This document shows positions 43,253 through 51,035 of a DNA stretch of 64,000 bases, piece by piece; positions within the stretch are counted from its first letter, which is position 1; each line of letters opens with the position of its first letter. This DNA is from Verrucomicrobium sp. Its GTDB lineage: Bacteria > Verrucomicrobiota > Verrucomicrobiia > Methylacidiphilales > UBA1321. Location: assembly GCA_017849585.1 (NCBI GenBank), contig JAFIGT010000031.1:62001-126000 (forward strand), given 5' to 3'. The notes under the pieces are model-generated. The model searched no databases. It saw nothing but the letters and a program-made list of their open reading frames with translations, and was not told the origin of the DNA. The position numbers and the translations under genes were made by a program.

Positions 43253-44017
43253 TCAGGCTCCGGGGGTTTCCTCCAGAAGGGGTGGTGTCTGAACCGTCAT
43301 TTTTTTGATCTTCGCTTTGGCCCGCATCGCTTCCTTCAGCTTCGCGCGGAAGAACACGAACGATTCGCGCACTTCGGGGTGCGCTTTAATTTCGTCCGCG
43401 AGCGCGTTGAGCGCCTTTTCCAGATCGGACTGGAACTGGCGCTCCATCTTTTCGCGCTGGAGCGCGAGCGCTTCCTTCGCCCGGGTACGGGACACATCCT
43501 GACCGCGCGCCTGCAACAAGAGCCGGGTGAATTTCTCCACCTGCTTCGTATTCAGCTCGCGCTGGGTGATCATGCGGAAGGCTTGCTGTCCGAGCGCTTT
43601 CAACAGCACTTCGCTGAAGTCGAGGTCCGAGTGGCGCAACACATTGATCATCGCGTCGGCATCGGCCGAGGCAGTGTCGAACGTGTTCTGCCACCGGCGC
43701 CGCGCCTCCTCCTGGTAGAACTCCACCACGGGCGCGTCCTCCGTGAAGCGCAACCCCTGCTCCGCTTCCAGCATGCGCCGCAGCGTCGAAATGGGCGCGC
43801 CGCTGATGACGAAGTCGGCAATGTGTCCGCGCGTCTCTTCATCGAGCGCGCGCAGATCGTCGATCGTAGCCAGCCGCACCGCCACCGGCGCTTCGGCTTC
43901 ACTCGGGACTTCCGGTGTAGCCGAAGCCGCTGGAGCCTCACCTGCCGATAGCGGCGTACTGGGTGCAACGTCACGCTGCCGCCGGGGGGTGTGCGTTTTG
44001 GTCTTCTTGGTAATCAT
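43253..44017 (-). CDS. Mu gp27/DUF3486-like small terminase candidate
   Basis: A 254-residue helical protein directly upstream of the large terminase. LRALDEETRGHIADFVISGAPISTLRRMLEAEQGL has the pattern of the DUF3486/gp27 family helix-turn-helix, followed by a long coiled coil rich in Gln/Arg/Lys. In Mu the gp27 homologue partners the large subunit gp28, so this is the likely small terminase. Residues about 11-45 are Ala/Pro-rich and encoded by two dispersed repeats (a family D palindrome and a GGTGTAGCCGAAGCC element). ATG at 44017 is preferred. Confidence 0.6.
   Translation of the reverse strand: MITKKTKTHTPRRQRDVAPSTPLSAGEAPAASATPEVPSEAEAPVAVRLATIDDLRALDEETRGHIADFVISGAPISTLRRMLEAEQGLRFTEDAPVVEFYQEEARRRWQNTFDTASADADAMINVLRHSDLDFSEVLLKALGQQAFRMITQRELNTKQVEKFTRLLLQARGQDVSRTRAKEALALQREKMERQFQSDLEKALNALADEIKAHPEVRESFVFFRAKLKEAMRAKAKIKKMTVQTPPLLEETPGA
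43965..43979. repeat. Family D palindrome inside the gp27-like gene
   Basis: GCAACGTCACGCTGC (one mismatch in the palindrome), preceded by GGGT. It is translated on the minus strand as QRDVAP. The neighbouring GGTGTAGCCGAAGCC (43914 onward) also occurs at 26652. Confidence 0.6.
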
Positions 44018-44028
44018 GACCGTTTCGG

Positions 44029-44337
44029 TTATGGCGCCACGCTGCTGCGCTCCGCCAGTTGACGTCCGCTCGCCGTCAGCCGCCACTCGGTCAGACCGCT
44101 GAGTTCATCCACGCGGAAATCCACGTAGTCCTTCTCCTTCCAGGCGCGCAGCACGACGAGCAACTCGTCGCGTGTGACGCCGGGATGGGCGAGGTTGAGC
44201 TGGATATGCAGCGTGTCTTCATCGAGCCAGTAGCTGCCACAGGGCTTGAGCGCGCGCAGCAACTTCGCGCGAAGAATGGGTACAGTTGTTTTCATGGGTC
44301 GTGGGCCACTCGGGCCAGTCGGAAATGGGGTCGTCAT
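44029..44337 (-). CDS. Mu gp26-like small phage protein
   Basis: A 102-residue winged-helix-like protein: VTRDELLVVLRAWKEKDYVDFRVDELSGLTEWRLTASGRQLAE. The start at 44337 overlaps the stop of the gp25-like gene (ATGA), so the two are coupled; an internal ATG at 44295 is an alternative. Its position between gp25-like and gp27-like genes is that of Mu gp26. Function unknown. Confidence 0.65.
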   Translation of the reverse strand: MTTPFPTGPSGPRPMKTTVPILRAKLLRALKPCGSYWLDEDTLHIQLNLAHPGVTRDELLVVLRAWKEKDYVDFRVDELSGLTEWRLTASGRQLAERSSVAP

Positions 44338-44699
44338 CGGATCGCTCCGGTCTTGTTGAGCAGATCAACCACCTGTCCGGGCAGTTGCTGCATCTTGTCG
44401 TTGATGTCGCGGGTGAAGAGGTCGATGCGCTGGTGCGCGCCGCCGATCTCATGCCGCACGTCGTTCAGCTGGCTGTTGCTCTCGTGCCGGAGCTGGTTCA
44501 CCTCCGCCCGCATCAGGTGCAGCAGCTTCTCGAGCTCCGCCTCAATGGGCGGCTTGCGCTTGAAGTGCTGCACGATGTTGAGCACCAGCAGCAGCACGGC
44601 CGCAATCGCCGCCGCGTCCACCAGCCACGAGCTCATGCCCAGGGGCGTGCTTTGGGGAACGAATTCCGCCAGTACTAGCAGTAAGGGAGTCGTGGTCAT
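44334..44699 (-). CDS. DUF2730 (Mu gp25-like) membrane coiled-coil protein
   Basis: A 121-residue protein with one membrane helix (about residues 27-44, VDAAAIAAVLLLVLNIVQHF) and a coiled coil (ELEKLLHLMRAEVNQLRHESNSQLNDVRHEIGGAHQRIDLF). This is the layout of the DUF2730/gp25 family in Mu-like phages. It is coupled by four-base overlaps to the gene on each side. Function unknown; its place next to lysis-type genes suggests a membrane role late in the cycle. Confidence 0.7.
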   Translation of the reverse strand: MTTTPLLLVLAEFVPQSTPLGMSSWLVDAAAIAAVLLLVLNIVQHFKRKPPIEAELEKLLHLMRAEVNQLRHESNSQLNDVRHEIGGAHQRIDLFTRDINDKMQQLPGQVVDLLNKTGAIR

Positions 44700-45028
44700 G
44701 GTTTGGATCGGTAGAGGCGAAGACGGTTTTCCGTGCGGGCGCGAGAGGTGATCACAGGGTTGGGCCGCAGGTCAGGTGTCGGTCGTCCCGAGGCCGAGCC
44801 GAGCGATCTCACCACACTCGGCGGCAAGGTCGGCAGCGCGTCCGCGGGCGTAGAGAGCGAGGAGCGTGGCTCCGTCAATCTCGGGCCGGACATCGCCAAG
44901 CTCCCGACTTTCGGCCTCGGTAAGACGGACCAGGATGCCGTGCTGCAAGCCGCCAAGTTGCAAATTAATGCGATCCAAAGAACGCTCGAGCACAGCCTGT
45001 TTGAAGTTTTCCACATCGCGCGTGGCAT
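44696..45028 (-). CDS. Possible embedded Rz1-like lipoprotein (overlapping frame)
   Basis: A 110-codon frame that overlaps most of the 44772-45128 gene in another frame. It starts MPRAMWKTSNRLCSSVLWIALICNLAACS: basic start, hydrophobic core and lipobox LAAC, followed by a mature part with about ten prolines in 85 residues. That is the form of Rz1-type outer spanins, which are normally embedded out of frame in the Rz gene. Its stop codon overlaps the DUF2730 start (ATGA), as do the stops of true genes in this operon. Against it: no strong ribosome site, and the host frame lacks an Rz-type membrane helix. Confidence 0.4.
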   Translation of the reverse strand: MPRAMWKTSNRLCSSVLWIALICNLAACSTASWSVLPRPKVGSLAMSGPRLTEPRSSLSTPADALPTLPPSVVRSLGSASGRPTPDLRPNPVITSRARTENRLRLYRSKP

Positions 45029-45128
45029 GGGTTTTGGCCTCGTCTAGACGCTCCACCTGCGATTGGTTGGCCGCGTTGTTGATCAACTTGAGCAACTCGC
45101 CGCTGGCGGAGGCAATTTCGGTGATCAT
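44772..45128 (-). CDS. Small helical phage-cluster protein
   Basis: A 118-residue helical protein with a strong ribosome site (AGAGGGG) before its ATG. It begins MITEIASASGELLKLINNAANQSQVERLDEAK and has no membrane helix. It lies nine bases after the holin-like gene and could be a lysis or regulatory accessory. A second frame with a lipoprotein signal overlaps its C-terminal two-thirds, which is why its exact extent of use is uncertain. Confidence 0.55.
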   Translation of the reverse strand: MITEIASASGELLKLINNAANQSQVERLDEAKTHATRDVENFKQAVLERSLDRINLQLGGLQHGILVRLTEAESRELGDVRPEIDGATLLALYARGRAADLAAECGEIARLGLGTTDT

Positions 45129-45137
45129 CGTCCCCTC

Positions 45138-45332
45138 TTAATAGGTGAACGAACTGTTCTCCTTCCCATCGTCGAGGAAATCGCCGATACGGTTGACCGT
45201 ATCCTTGAGCACCGAGGCGATGAAAAACACAATCACGCCCGTGGAGGGCGAGATAAAAGGAATGGCGTTCAAGCTGGCCACAAGACCAGCCACTTTCGCC
45301 ACGTAGGTGAGAATTTTGAGAGTCGTTGTCAT
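45138..45332 (-). CDS. Holin-like small membrane protein
   Basis: A 64-residue protein with two hydrophobic segments (about 8-24 and 31-43: AKVAGLVASLNAIPF and TGVIVFFIASVL) and a charged C-terminus (DTVNRIGDFLDDGKENS). Size and topology are those of phage holins. It is the first gene of the phage-like cluster, where Mu-like phages carry their lysis genes. No endolysin gene accompanies it. Confidence 0.55.
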   Translation of the reverse strand: MTTTLKILTYVAKVAGLVASLNAIPFISPSTGVIVFFIASVLKDTVNRIGDFLDDGKENSSFTY

Positions 45333-45423
45333 GGGACAACTCTCTCACGGATTCCGAAAAAACGTTTGTCTTAGGTTGGCTACGTTGGCTAGGTGTGCGA
45401 CATTTTTTAAAAAAAGCGCCCGT
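45333..45423. other. Leader of the phage-like cluster
   Basis: About 90 bases between the first phage-cluster gene and the DCC-family gene. On the minus strand there is an A/T-rich run near 45408 and a short direct repeat TAGCCAACGTAGCCAACC (45370-45392). No firm -35/-10 pair or att-like sequence was identified. This must include the cluster's promoter unless it is read through from further upstream. Confidence 0.4.
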
Positions 45424-45831
45424 TTACGGCAAAATCCGCCCCTCCCCATCCCCAATCCCACATTTTTTCACTTTTCCAAACCACCGATACCGGTTCCGCG
45501 CCACAAACCCGTACAATTCATCCCGCCACCGCCTCGGCAGCCACCGAAATAACGTCAAAATCCGCCACCACCCACCCAACACCCCAAAAATTCCCAAAAT
45601 CGCATCCGATTGGCTGCACAGCCTCTCTCCCGCCTCGTCCCAGCGCTCCACGAGCCAAATTCCGCTCAATATATCCCCTTTCATCCCCTGTCGCTCGAAA
45701 ATCCCCCGCGCCGTCTCCCCCTGAATCGGCGCAAACCGCAACCGCCTCTCGCGATCCCACGACAGGAGTTGTTGCACCGTTCCCGAGCACAACGCACACT
45801 CCCCATCAAAGAGCACCAGATACCGGTTCAT
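45424..45831 (-). CDS. DCC-family thiol-disulfide oxidoreductase-like protein (DUF393)
   Basis: A 135-residue protein of the DUF393/YuxK family. The motif FDGECALCSGTVQQLL (DxxCxxC, thioredoxin-like) is at residues 8-23, and ALLLRSDAILGIF-like LCSQSDAILGIFGVLGGWWRILTLFRWLP follows. The family is thought to be redox active, but its function is unproved. It lies just upstream of the phage-like cluster on the same strand and divergent from fabI. Confidence 0.87.
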   Translation of the reverse strand: MNRYLVLFDGECALCSGTVQQLLSWDRERRLRFAPIQGETARGIFERQGMKGDILSGIWLVERWDEAGERLCSQSDAILGIFGVLGGWWRILTLFRWLPRRWRDELYGFVARNRYRWFGKVKKCGIGDGEGRILP

Positions 45832-45908
45832 AAGAGGAAAATGGCCCTGAAAATATTAAATGCAAAGGAGGACTTGGCAAAACGCTGGTTTTTAGGCACG
45901 GTTTCGCC

Positions 45909-46685
45909 ATGAGTGATAAACCGTTAGCAGGCAAAGTGGGCGTAGTCTTCGGCGTAGCCAATAAACGCAGCATTGCGTGGGCTATCGCGTCGGCTTGGGC
46001 CCAGGCCGGAGCAACTCTGATTTTCAACTATCAAGGCGAACGCGTCAAAGATAACGTCGAAGAACTCACCACCACCTTCGGTGCCAATACGCCGCTTTAT
46101 CCGTGCGATGTGTCCTCTGACCAGGAAATCGCCGAATTCTTCACCAAAGTCGGCCAACACACCGACCGCATCGATATGTTGCTGCATAGCGTGGCTTACG
46201 CTCCCCGCGAAGCGCTCACGGGAAATTTTGTCGACACCACACGCGAAGCTTACCTCACCGCTCATAATATCAGCGCTTACTCATTGCTCGGTTTGACCCG
46301 CGCAGCACTTCCGTATTTTAAAAACGGCGGCAGCGTGATCGCCATGTCGTATTACGGCGCGGAAAAAGTCATCCCGCATTACAACGTGATGGGCGTGGCG
46401 AAGGCGTCCCTCGAAGCCACCGTTCGTTATCTCGCGTATGATCTCGGCACGAAGAAAGTGCGCGTCAACGCCATCAGTGCTGGACCGATGAATACGCTCG
46501 CGGCGCGCGGTATCGGCGGATTCACTGAAATGTTGAAGTATTGTGAGGAGCACGCTCCATTGAAACGCAATGTGGAACCCGATGAACTCGGTGCTACGGG
46601 TACTTTCCTCGTCAGTGATGGTGCTGCCGCGATTACGGGTCAGACTCTTTACGTCGATTCCGGTTATTCGATCATGGGGATGTAA
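45909..46685 (+). CDS. fabI: Enoyl-[acyl-carrier-protein] reductase (NADH)
   Basis: A 258-residue short-chain reductase catalysing the last step of each fatty-acid elongation cycle. Cofactor loop GVANKRSIAWAIA, the FabI-type NYQGER after the second strand, and the catalytic Tyr-x6-Lys in YYGAEKVIPHYNVMGVAKASLEA are present; the C-terminus DGAAAITGQTLYVDSGYSIMGM is the family ending. The length is typical. The HAD gene starts four bases after its stop. Confidence 0.95.
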   Translation: MSDKPLAGKVGVVFGVANKRSIAWAIASAWAQAGATLIFNYQGERVKDNVEELTTTFGANTPLYPCDVSSDQEIAEFFTKVGQHTDRIDMLLHSVAYAPREALTGNFVDTTREAYLTAHNISAYSLLGLTRAALPYFKNGGSVIAMSYYGAEKVIPHYNVMGVAKASLEATVRYLAYDLGTKKVRVNAISAGPMNTLAARGIGGFTEMLKYCEEHAPLKRNVEPDELGATGTFLVSDGAAAITGQTLYVDSGYSIMGM

Positions 46686-46688
46686 GTT

Positions 46689-47381
46689 TTGAAGCGGAAG
46701 CTGTTGTTGTGGGATATTGACGGCACGTTGATTACAACTCAACGTGCGGGACGGCGTGCGCTCGCACGTACGCTGAAGGTGATTTTCAGCATCGACTCCG
46801 ATCTTTCCTTTTTGGAGATGGCGGGCCGCACGGATCCGTTTATCATCCAGCAAATTTTTAAAAATTTCGGCATCACGACCACGGAAAAGGCAACGCACGA
46901 TTTCTTCGAGGCGTATTTTGGTTTTTTACAGGAAGAATTGAGCACGGCGGGCGGGAGCATGCATCCCGGTATTTTAAATATTTTGGAACTGGCCAGACAG
47001 CGTGCGGATATCTCGCAGGGTTTACTCACGGGCAATTTGGAGCGCGGCGCAAAGATCAAACTCGTGCAATACGATCTGTGGCGGTATTTCGAGTTTGGCG
47101 CGTTTGGCAACGACGGTGCCACGCGCAACGATCTTGGTCCGCAGGCGTTGCGCCGAGCGACAAAATTGCACGGAGTGGATTTTACGCCGGATAATGTCTT
47201 TGTTATTGGCGATACACCGCATGACATTGCCTGTGGCAAGGCGATAGGAGCCAAGACAATCGCAGTCGCGACGGGCGGCTCGTCCCTGGAGGAATTACAG
47301 GCGGCAGAGCCGACGGCGGTTTTGAAAGATTTGAGTGATGCGAAGGCGTTCTTCCGCATTGTGGATGGCGGGAAGATATAA
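46689..47381 (+). CDS. HAD-family hydrolase (phosphoglycolate phosphatase-like)
   Basis: A 230-residue phosphatase. Motif I is LLLWDIDGTLI (nucleophile Asp and acid/base Asp), motif II is the Thr in GLLTGNL, and motif IV lies in VFVIGDTPHDIACGKAIGAK. The cap domain is helical, in the position of phosphoglycolate-phosphatase-type (C1) caps. The start is a TTG at 46689, four bases after the fabI stop, because the HAD fold begins there; no ATG is available. Co-transcription with fabI is likely; the substrate is unknown. Confidence 0.85.
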   Translation: MKRKLLLWDIDGTLITTQRAGRRALARTLKVIFSIDSDLSFLEMAGRTDPFIIQQIFKNFGITTTEKATHDFFEAYFGFLQEELSTAGGSMHPGILNILELARQRADISQGLLTGNLERGAKIKLVQYDLWRYFEFGAFGNDGATRNDLGPQALRRATKLHGVDFTPDNVFVIGDTPHDIACGKAIGAKTIAVATGGSSLEELQAAEPTAVLKDLSDAKAFFRIVDGGKI

Positions 47382-47414
47382 GCGCCGCTTGTCACGTTTT
47401 TTCAGCTCAGACCA

Positions 47415-47431
47415 TACGACTAAGAGTCGTA
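47415..47431. terminator. Small hairpin between convergent HAD and NtrC-type genes
   Basis: TACGACT-AAG-AGTCGTA is a perfect seven-base stem in the 57-base gap between convergent genes. There is no U-tract, so its role as terminator is only suggested. Confidence 0.4.
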
Positions 47432-47438
47432 ATGCGCC

Positions 47439-49034
47439 TTAATCAATCGCGAGGCGTTTCTGAATTCCGAACTTGTCCACACGCTTGCGTAACGTCGCCC
47501 GCGTAATTCCGAGCAATTTCGCCGCCTTCACCTGATTTCCCTCGGTTTCGGCCAAGGCGCGGACAATCAACTCGCGTTCCGCTGCCGGAAGCAACTTCAA
47601 GCTGCTGTCACTGCGTGCACATTCGAAAAGCGTATCCATCGCCTGCTGAAATGGACTCTTGCCACCCGGCTTGATCGCCGCGGCTACCGCATTCGCACCC
47701 GCCACCGAGGAGGTTGGAGTCAGCGCAACCGGCGCTGCAGGCGTGGCCGTTGGGAGCGAGGCAGGAGCCGGTGGCACCGTGCCGGTCGCCGCGACTGACG
47801 CCACCGGCGCGGTCGTGGCCGGAGCGGGTGTTCCTTGTCCGTTCACATGGCCGCGCGAAATTTCCAGAGGCAAGCTCGCCAGATTGATCGTGCTGCCGGT
47901 CGCGAGCACCATCGCGCGCTGAATGCTGTTTTCCAGTTCGCGCACGTTGCCCGGCCAGTTGTAATGCGTCAGGCATTGCAGCGCGTCCTCGGAGATCTGC
48001 GACGGGCCGCCCGGATTCTTCTGGCGATACTTCGTGATGAAATACGATACCATCAGCGGCACATCGCTCAGGCGTTCGCGCAGGGGAGGAAGGTGGACGC
48101 GCACCACGTTCAGTCGGTAGAAAAGATCTTCGCGGAATTCCTTGCGCTGCACCGCCTGCCACAGGTCCTTGTTCGTCGCGGCAATGATGCGCACGTCAGT
48201 CTTGATCGACGCGTTGCTGCCGATGCGGGAGAATTCGCCTTCCTGCAACACGCGCAGAATTTTCGTCTGCGTCGTCATCGGCATGTCGCCGATTTCATCG
48301 AGGAAAAGCGTGCCGCCGTCGCTCTGCTCGAACTTGCCGATGCGCTGCGTCAGCGCGCCCGTGAAGGCGCCTTTTTCGTGACCGAAGAGTTCGCTCTCGA
48401 GGAGATTCTCTGGAATGGCCGCGCAATTGATGGCGATAAAACTTTTGTTGCTGCGCGAGCCGTTCAAATAAATCGCGCGGGCGATGAGTTCCTTACCCGT
48501 ACCGCTCTCGCCCGTGATGAGCACCGTCGCGTTCGTCGGCGCGACCTGCCCGATCAGTTTGTACACCTGCTGCATCGCGGTCGAATTGCCGACGATGGTC
48601 TGGCGGATGTCCTCGGCGGTGAGCTTCGGCACCAGCGGTTCTTCCTGCTGGCGCTCGGCTTTGACCACTTCGATGGCCGCGTAGAGCATTTCCTTCAGCT
48701 TGGGAATATCGAACGGCTTCAGGATGTAATCGTACGCGCCGAGCTTCATCGCCTCGATCGCCGTCTGCGACGTGCCATAGGCGGTCATCATGATCACCGT
48801 CTGCTTCGGGTTGTACTGGCGCAGTTCCTTCAGCGTGTCCAGGCCGTTCTGGTTGCCCATGCGGATGTCCATCACGATCAGGTCGGGATTCGTCTTGCGG
48901 GCGATCTTGAGTCCCTCGTCACCGGATTCGGCGCTGAGAATTTCGAGCGGTTCGGCTTGGAGCAAACGGCGGAAAGAGTAGTGAACGTCTTTCTCGTCGT
49001 CGATGATCAGGATTTTCGGAAGAGCCTCGGACAT
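47439..49034 (-). CDS. Sigma-54-dependent response regulator (NtrC family)
   Basis: A 531-residue activator. Receiver domain at residues 7-120 with IIDDE (acidic pocket), phospho-acceptor Asp56 in LIVMDIRM and the Lys in YILKPF. The AAA+ domain (about 147-375) has Walker A GESGTGKE, the sigma-54 contact loop GAFTGA and the Walker B LFLDEIGD. About 60 residues of Ala/Pro/Thr linker lead to a Fis-type helix-turn-helix (NQVKAAKLLGITRATLRKRVDKF). No histidine kinase is next to it, so its partner is unknown. It activates promoters that use the alternative sigma factor 54. Confidence 0.95.
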   Translation of the reverse strand: MSEALPKILIIDDEKDVHYSFRRLLQAEPLEILSAESGDEGLKIARKTNPDLIVMDIRMGNQNGLDTLKELRQYNPKQTVIMMTAYGTSQTAIEAMKLGAYDYILKPFDIPKLKEMLYAAIEVVKAERQQEEPLVPKLTAEDIRQTIVGNSTAMQQVYKLIGQVAPTNATVLITGESGTGKELIARAIYLNGSRSNKSFIAINCAAIPENLLESELFGHEKGAFTGALTQRIGKFEQSDGGTLFLDEIGDMPMTTQTKILRVLQEGEFSRIGSNASIKTDVRIIAATNKDLWQAVQRKEFREDLFYRLNVVRVHLPPLRERLSDVPLMVSYFITKYRQKNPGGPSQISEDALQCLTHYNWPGNVRELENSIQRAMVLATGSTINLASLPLEISRGHVNGQGTPAPATTAPVASVAATGTVPPAPASLPTATPAAPVALTPTSSVAGANAVAAAIKPGGKSPFQQAMDTLFECARSDSSLKLLPAAERELIVRALAETEGNQVKAAKLLGITRATLRKRVDKFGIQKRLAID

Positions 49035-49100
49035 GGGTAAGTTTGAAATACTAAAGGGAAGTTTCTCAGTTGTCGAGCCGGGCTGATTCGGATAAACGCA

Positions 49101-49514
49101 TTAAGAATCTTGAGGCGAGATCGACGCGTGCTGATGGATGAGTCTATCGGCTTTTGCCTTTAATCGAAGGTACTCCGCTTGCGCTAAAATCTTTTCCTCC
49201 TGTTTCCACGAGCATTCGTCGGGGAATCGTTCCTCAAAAAAACGGACGAGTTGCTCATCCCGTTTGAAAAGGCGATTTTGATAAAAGGCGGAGGCGATGA
49301 ATACGCCGAGAATGAACCCTTGGATTGCGGCCGTGAGGAGGGAGTAGTGATCGAACGATCCCGAATGTCGCAGCGTTTGCAATAATGAGTAGCTCAAATT
49401 GGCCCAAACGACAAAAAAAGCCAGTTTCGCTCCGGTCCCATACCCCTTGCGCCAAAACTGAACACGTGCATAAGAGGCTTCCGCTAGCGTCTTCTCGTCA
49501 TGTGAAAGAGCCAT
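49101..49514 (-). CDS. Small membrane protein of unknown function
   Basis: A 137-residue protein with two membrane helices (LAFFVVWANLSYSLLQTL and LTAAIQGFILGVFIASAFY, about residues 30-80) and a charged C-terminal tail of coiled-coil type (EERFPDECSWKQEEKILAQAEYLRLKAKADRL). ATG at 49514 is used; a GTG lies directly before it. No family is recognised. It is separate from both neighbours. Confidence 0.65.
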   Translation of the reverse strand: MALSHDEKTLAEASYARVQFWRKGYGTGAKLAFFVVWANLSYSLLQTLRHSGSFDHYSLLTAAIQGFILGVFIASAFYQNRLFKRDEQLVRFFEERFPDECSWKQEEKILAQAEYLRLKAKADRLIHQHASISPQDS

Positions 49515-49648
49515 CACTTGAGACTATCTTGAAGTATATTCGCATACAAGAGACATTGGGAAAGCGCAAGTCGTCGGTTTCCGTAACTTAAGTCTAACCC
49601 CAAGCCGGCGACGGCAACTGGACGTTCTTTCGGCAACAATACGGGGGT

Positions 49649-49663
49649 CCAGCGTCACGCTGG
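49649..49663. repeat. Family D palindrome holding the DAHP synthase stop codon
   Basis: CCAGCGTCACGCTGG. The TGA stop codon of the minus-strand DAHP synthase gene (49655-49657) lies in the centre of the palindrome, so the repeat itself terminates the protein. Confidence 0.7.
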
Positions 49664-50674
49664 ACGACCGACCGCGGCGACGAAGGGCTTCAGGCTTTGG
49701 CTCAACTGCGCGAACCGTTCGAAATCCACCTGCTGCTGACCGTCGCTCCACGCCTCGGCCGGGTTCGGATGCACCTCCACCAGCAGACCGTCGGCATTCA
49801 GCGCGGCCGCCGCCTTGCACATCTCGATCACCAGATCCGCCCGACCGCAGCCCTGGCTCGGGTCCACAATGACCGGCAGATGCGTTTCCTGCTTCAGAAT
49901 CGCCACCGCCGCCAGGTCGAGCGTATTGCGCGTGTACGTCTCAAACGTGCGGATGCCGCGCTCGCACAGCAGCACATTCGGGTTGCCGTTCGACAACACG
50001 TACTCTGCCGCCAGCAGCCACTCCTCGATCCGCATCGAGAGACCGCGCTTCAACAAAATGGGTTTGCCCGTTTTCGCCGCCGCCGTGATCAGTGCGAAAT
50101 TCTGGGCGTTGCGCGCGCCGATCTGCAGCACATCCGCGTAGCTCGCCACGAGATCCACATCCTTTTCCGCCAGCACCTCCGTGATGATCGCCAGCCCGAA
50201 CTCTGCCCGCGCCGCCGCGAGCATCTTCAAGCCCGCCTCGCCAAGACCCTGGAATTCATAAGGGGACGTCCGTGGCTTGAACGCTCCGCCGCGCAGGATC
50301 GTAGCGCCCTGTGCTTTGACCGCACGTGCGGTCGTCATGAGCTGCTCCTCGCTTTCTACCGAGCACGGACCTGCCATCAGACAGAACGGCTGTCCCGCGC
50401 CAATCTTCTGGCCGTTCACCGTCACAACCGTCGGCTCCTTGCGGGCCTCCTTGCTCACCAGCTTGTAACGCTTCTGCACCCGCAGCACCGTCTCCACCTG
50501 CGGCCACGCCACCAGCGTTTCCAACGGACGATGCGTCTGCTCGTCACCAATACAGGCGATCACTGTCTGTACTTCGCCGCGAATGGTTCGTGGCTCGTAA
50601 CCGAGCTTGGCCACTTCCGCGACCACCTTATCAATTTCTTCAGGAGGGAGATTCGGACGCAGGACGACGATCAT
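49655..50674 (-). CDS. aroF: 3-deoxy-7-phosphoheptulonate synthase (DAHP synthase)
   Basis: A 339-residue enzyme joining phosphoenolpyruvate and erythrose-4-phosphate, the first step of the shikimate pathway. The N-terminal 80 residues form the ferredoxin-like regulatory domain (MIVVLRPNLPPEEIDKVVAEVAKLGYEP) of the Thermotoga/Bacillus type (class I-beta), and the barrel has CLMAGPCSVESEEQL, LRGGAFKPRTSPYEFQGLG, ILLKRGLS and PVIVDPSQGCGR (metal and PEP ligands). Feedback control through the N-terminal domain is expected. The last codons lie in a family D repeat. Confidence 0.94.
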   Translation of the reverse strand: MIVVLRPNLPPEEIDKVVAEVAKLGYEPRTIRGEVQTVIACIGDEQTHRPLETLVAWPQVETVLRVQKRYKLVSKEARKEPTVVTVNGQKIGAGQPFCLMAGPCSVESEEQLMTTARAVKAQGATILRGGAFKPRTSPYEFQGLGEAGLKMLAAARAEFGLAIITEVLAEKDVDLVASYADVLQIGARNAQNFALITAAAKTGKPILLKRGLSMRIEEWLLAAEYVLSNGNPNVLLCERGIRTFETYTRNTLDLAAVAILKQETHLPVIVDPSQGCGRADLVIEMCKAAAALNADGLLVEVHPNPAEAWSDGQQQVDFERFAQLSQSLKPFVAAVGRPA

Positions 50675-51035
50675 GATGCCCCTATCGTATACAACGATAC
50701 CGATGAATGTCCACGTCAGGTAACAGGAGTTCTGGGCCCCTTCTTTGGGTCATTTAGCCCCCAACAAAAGCGTGAAATACTTACAAAATAGTAAGACCAA
50801 AGAAGACTAAAATAGACTTGATTCTTCACCATTTTGAGGCACACTTGTTAATGCCATTTAATATCAATATCTTATGTAAAAAGTGTAATGTTATTTGTAC
50901 GAATACATTACATAACCGTCTGAATTAAAAACACATACCGAATTCATCAGAAGTCTTAACTAATTGAATCACTATGGTTTGTGAATTCTTCTTAATTCGG
51001 CATTAAGCCTGCATGGAAACTTGGCACACACCGTT
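50675..51035. other. AT-rich intergenic region upstream of aroF and the BON gene
   Basis: About 360 bases, much richer in A/T than the neighbours between 50760 and 51000. An inverted repeat TATCGT-ATACA-ACGATA (50683-50699) lies nine bases before the aroF start and could be an operator. Several TTGTTA/TAATAT-like pairs are visible, so promoters for both divergent genes are likely here, but none is clear enough to call. No ORF was seen. Confidence 0.5.
50683..50699 (-). promoter_or_regulatory. Inverted repeat upstream of the DAHP synthase gene
   Basis: TATCGTATACAACGATA has six-base arms around a five-base spacer, nine bases from the start codon of the DAHP synthase gene. The position suits a repressor site or a leader hairpin. 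Confidence 0.45.

Noticed and set aside
30806-45332. Complete, active Mu prophage
   Set aside because: No MuA/MuB transposition genes, repressor, tail sheath, tube or tape measure, and no terminal inverted repeats were seen in the window.
45333-45423. Possible attachment site at the phage cluster edge
   Set aside because: No direct repeat shared with the other end near 30806 could be found by eye, and no tRNA gene is present.
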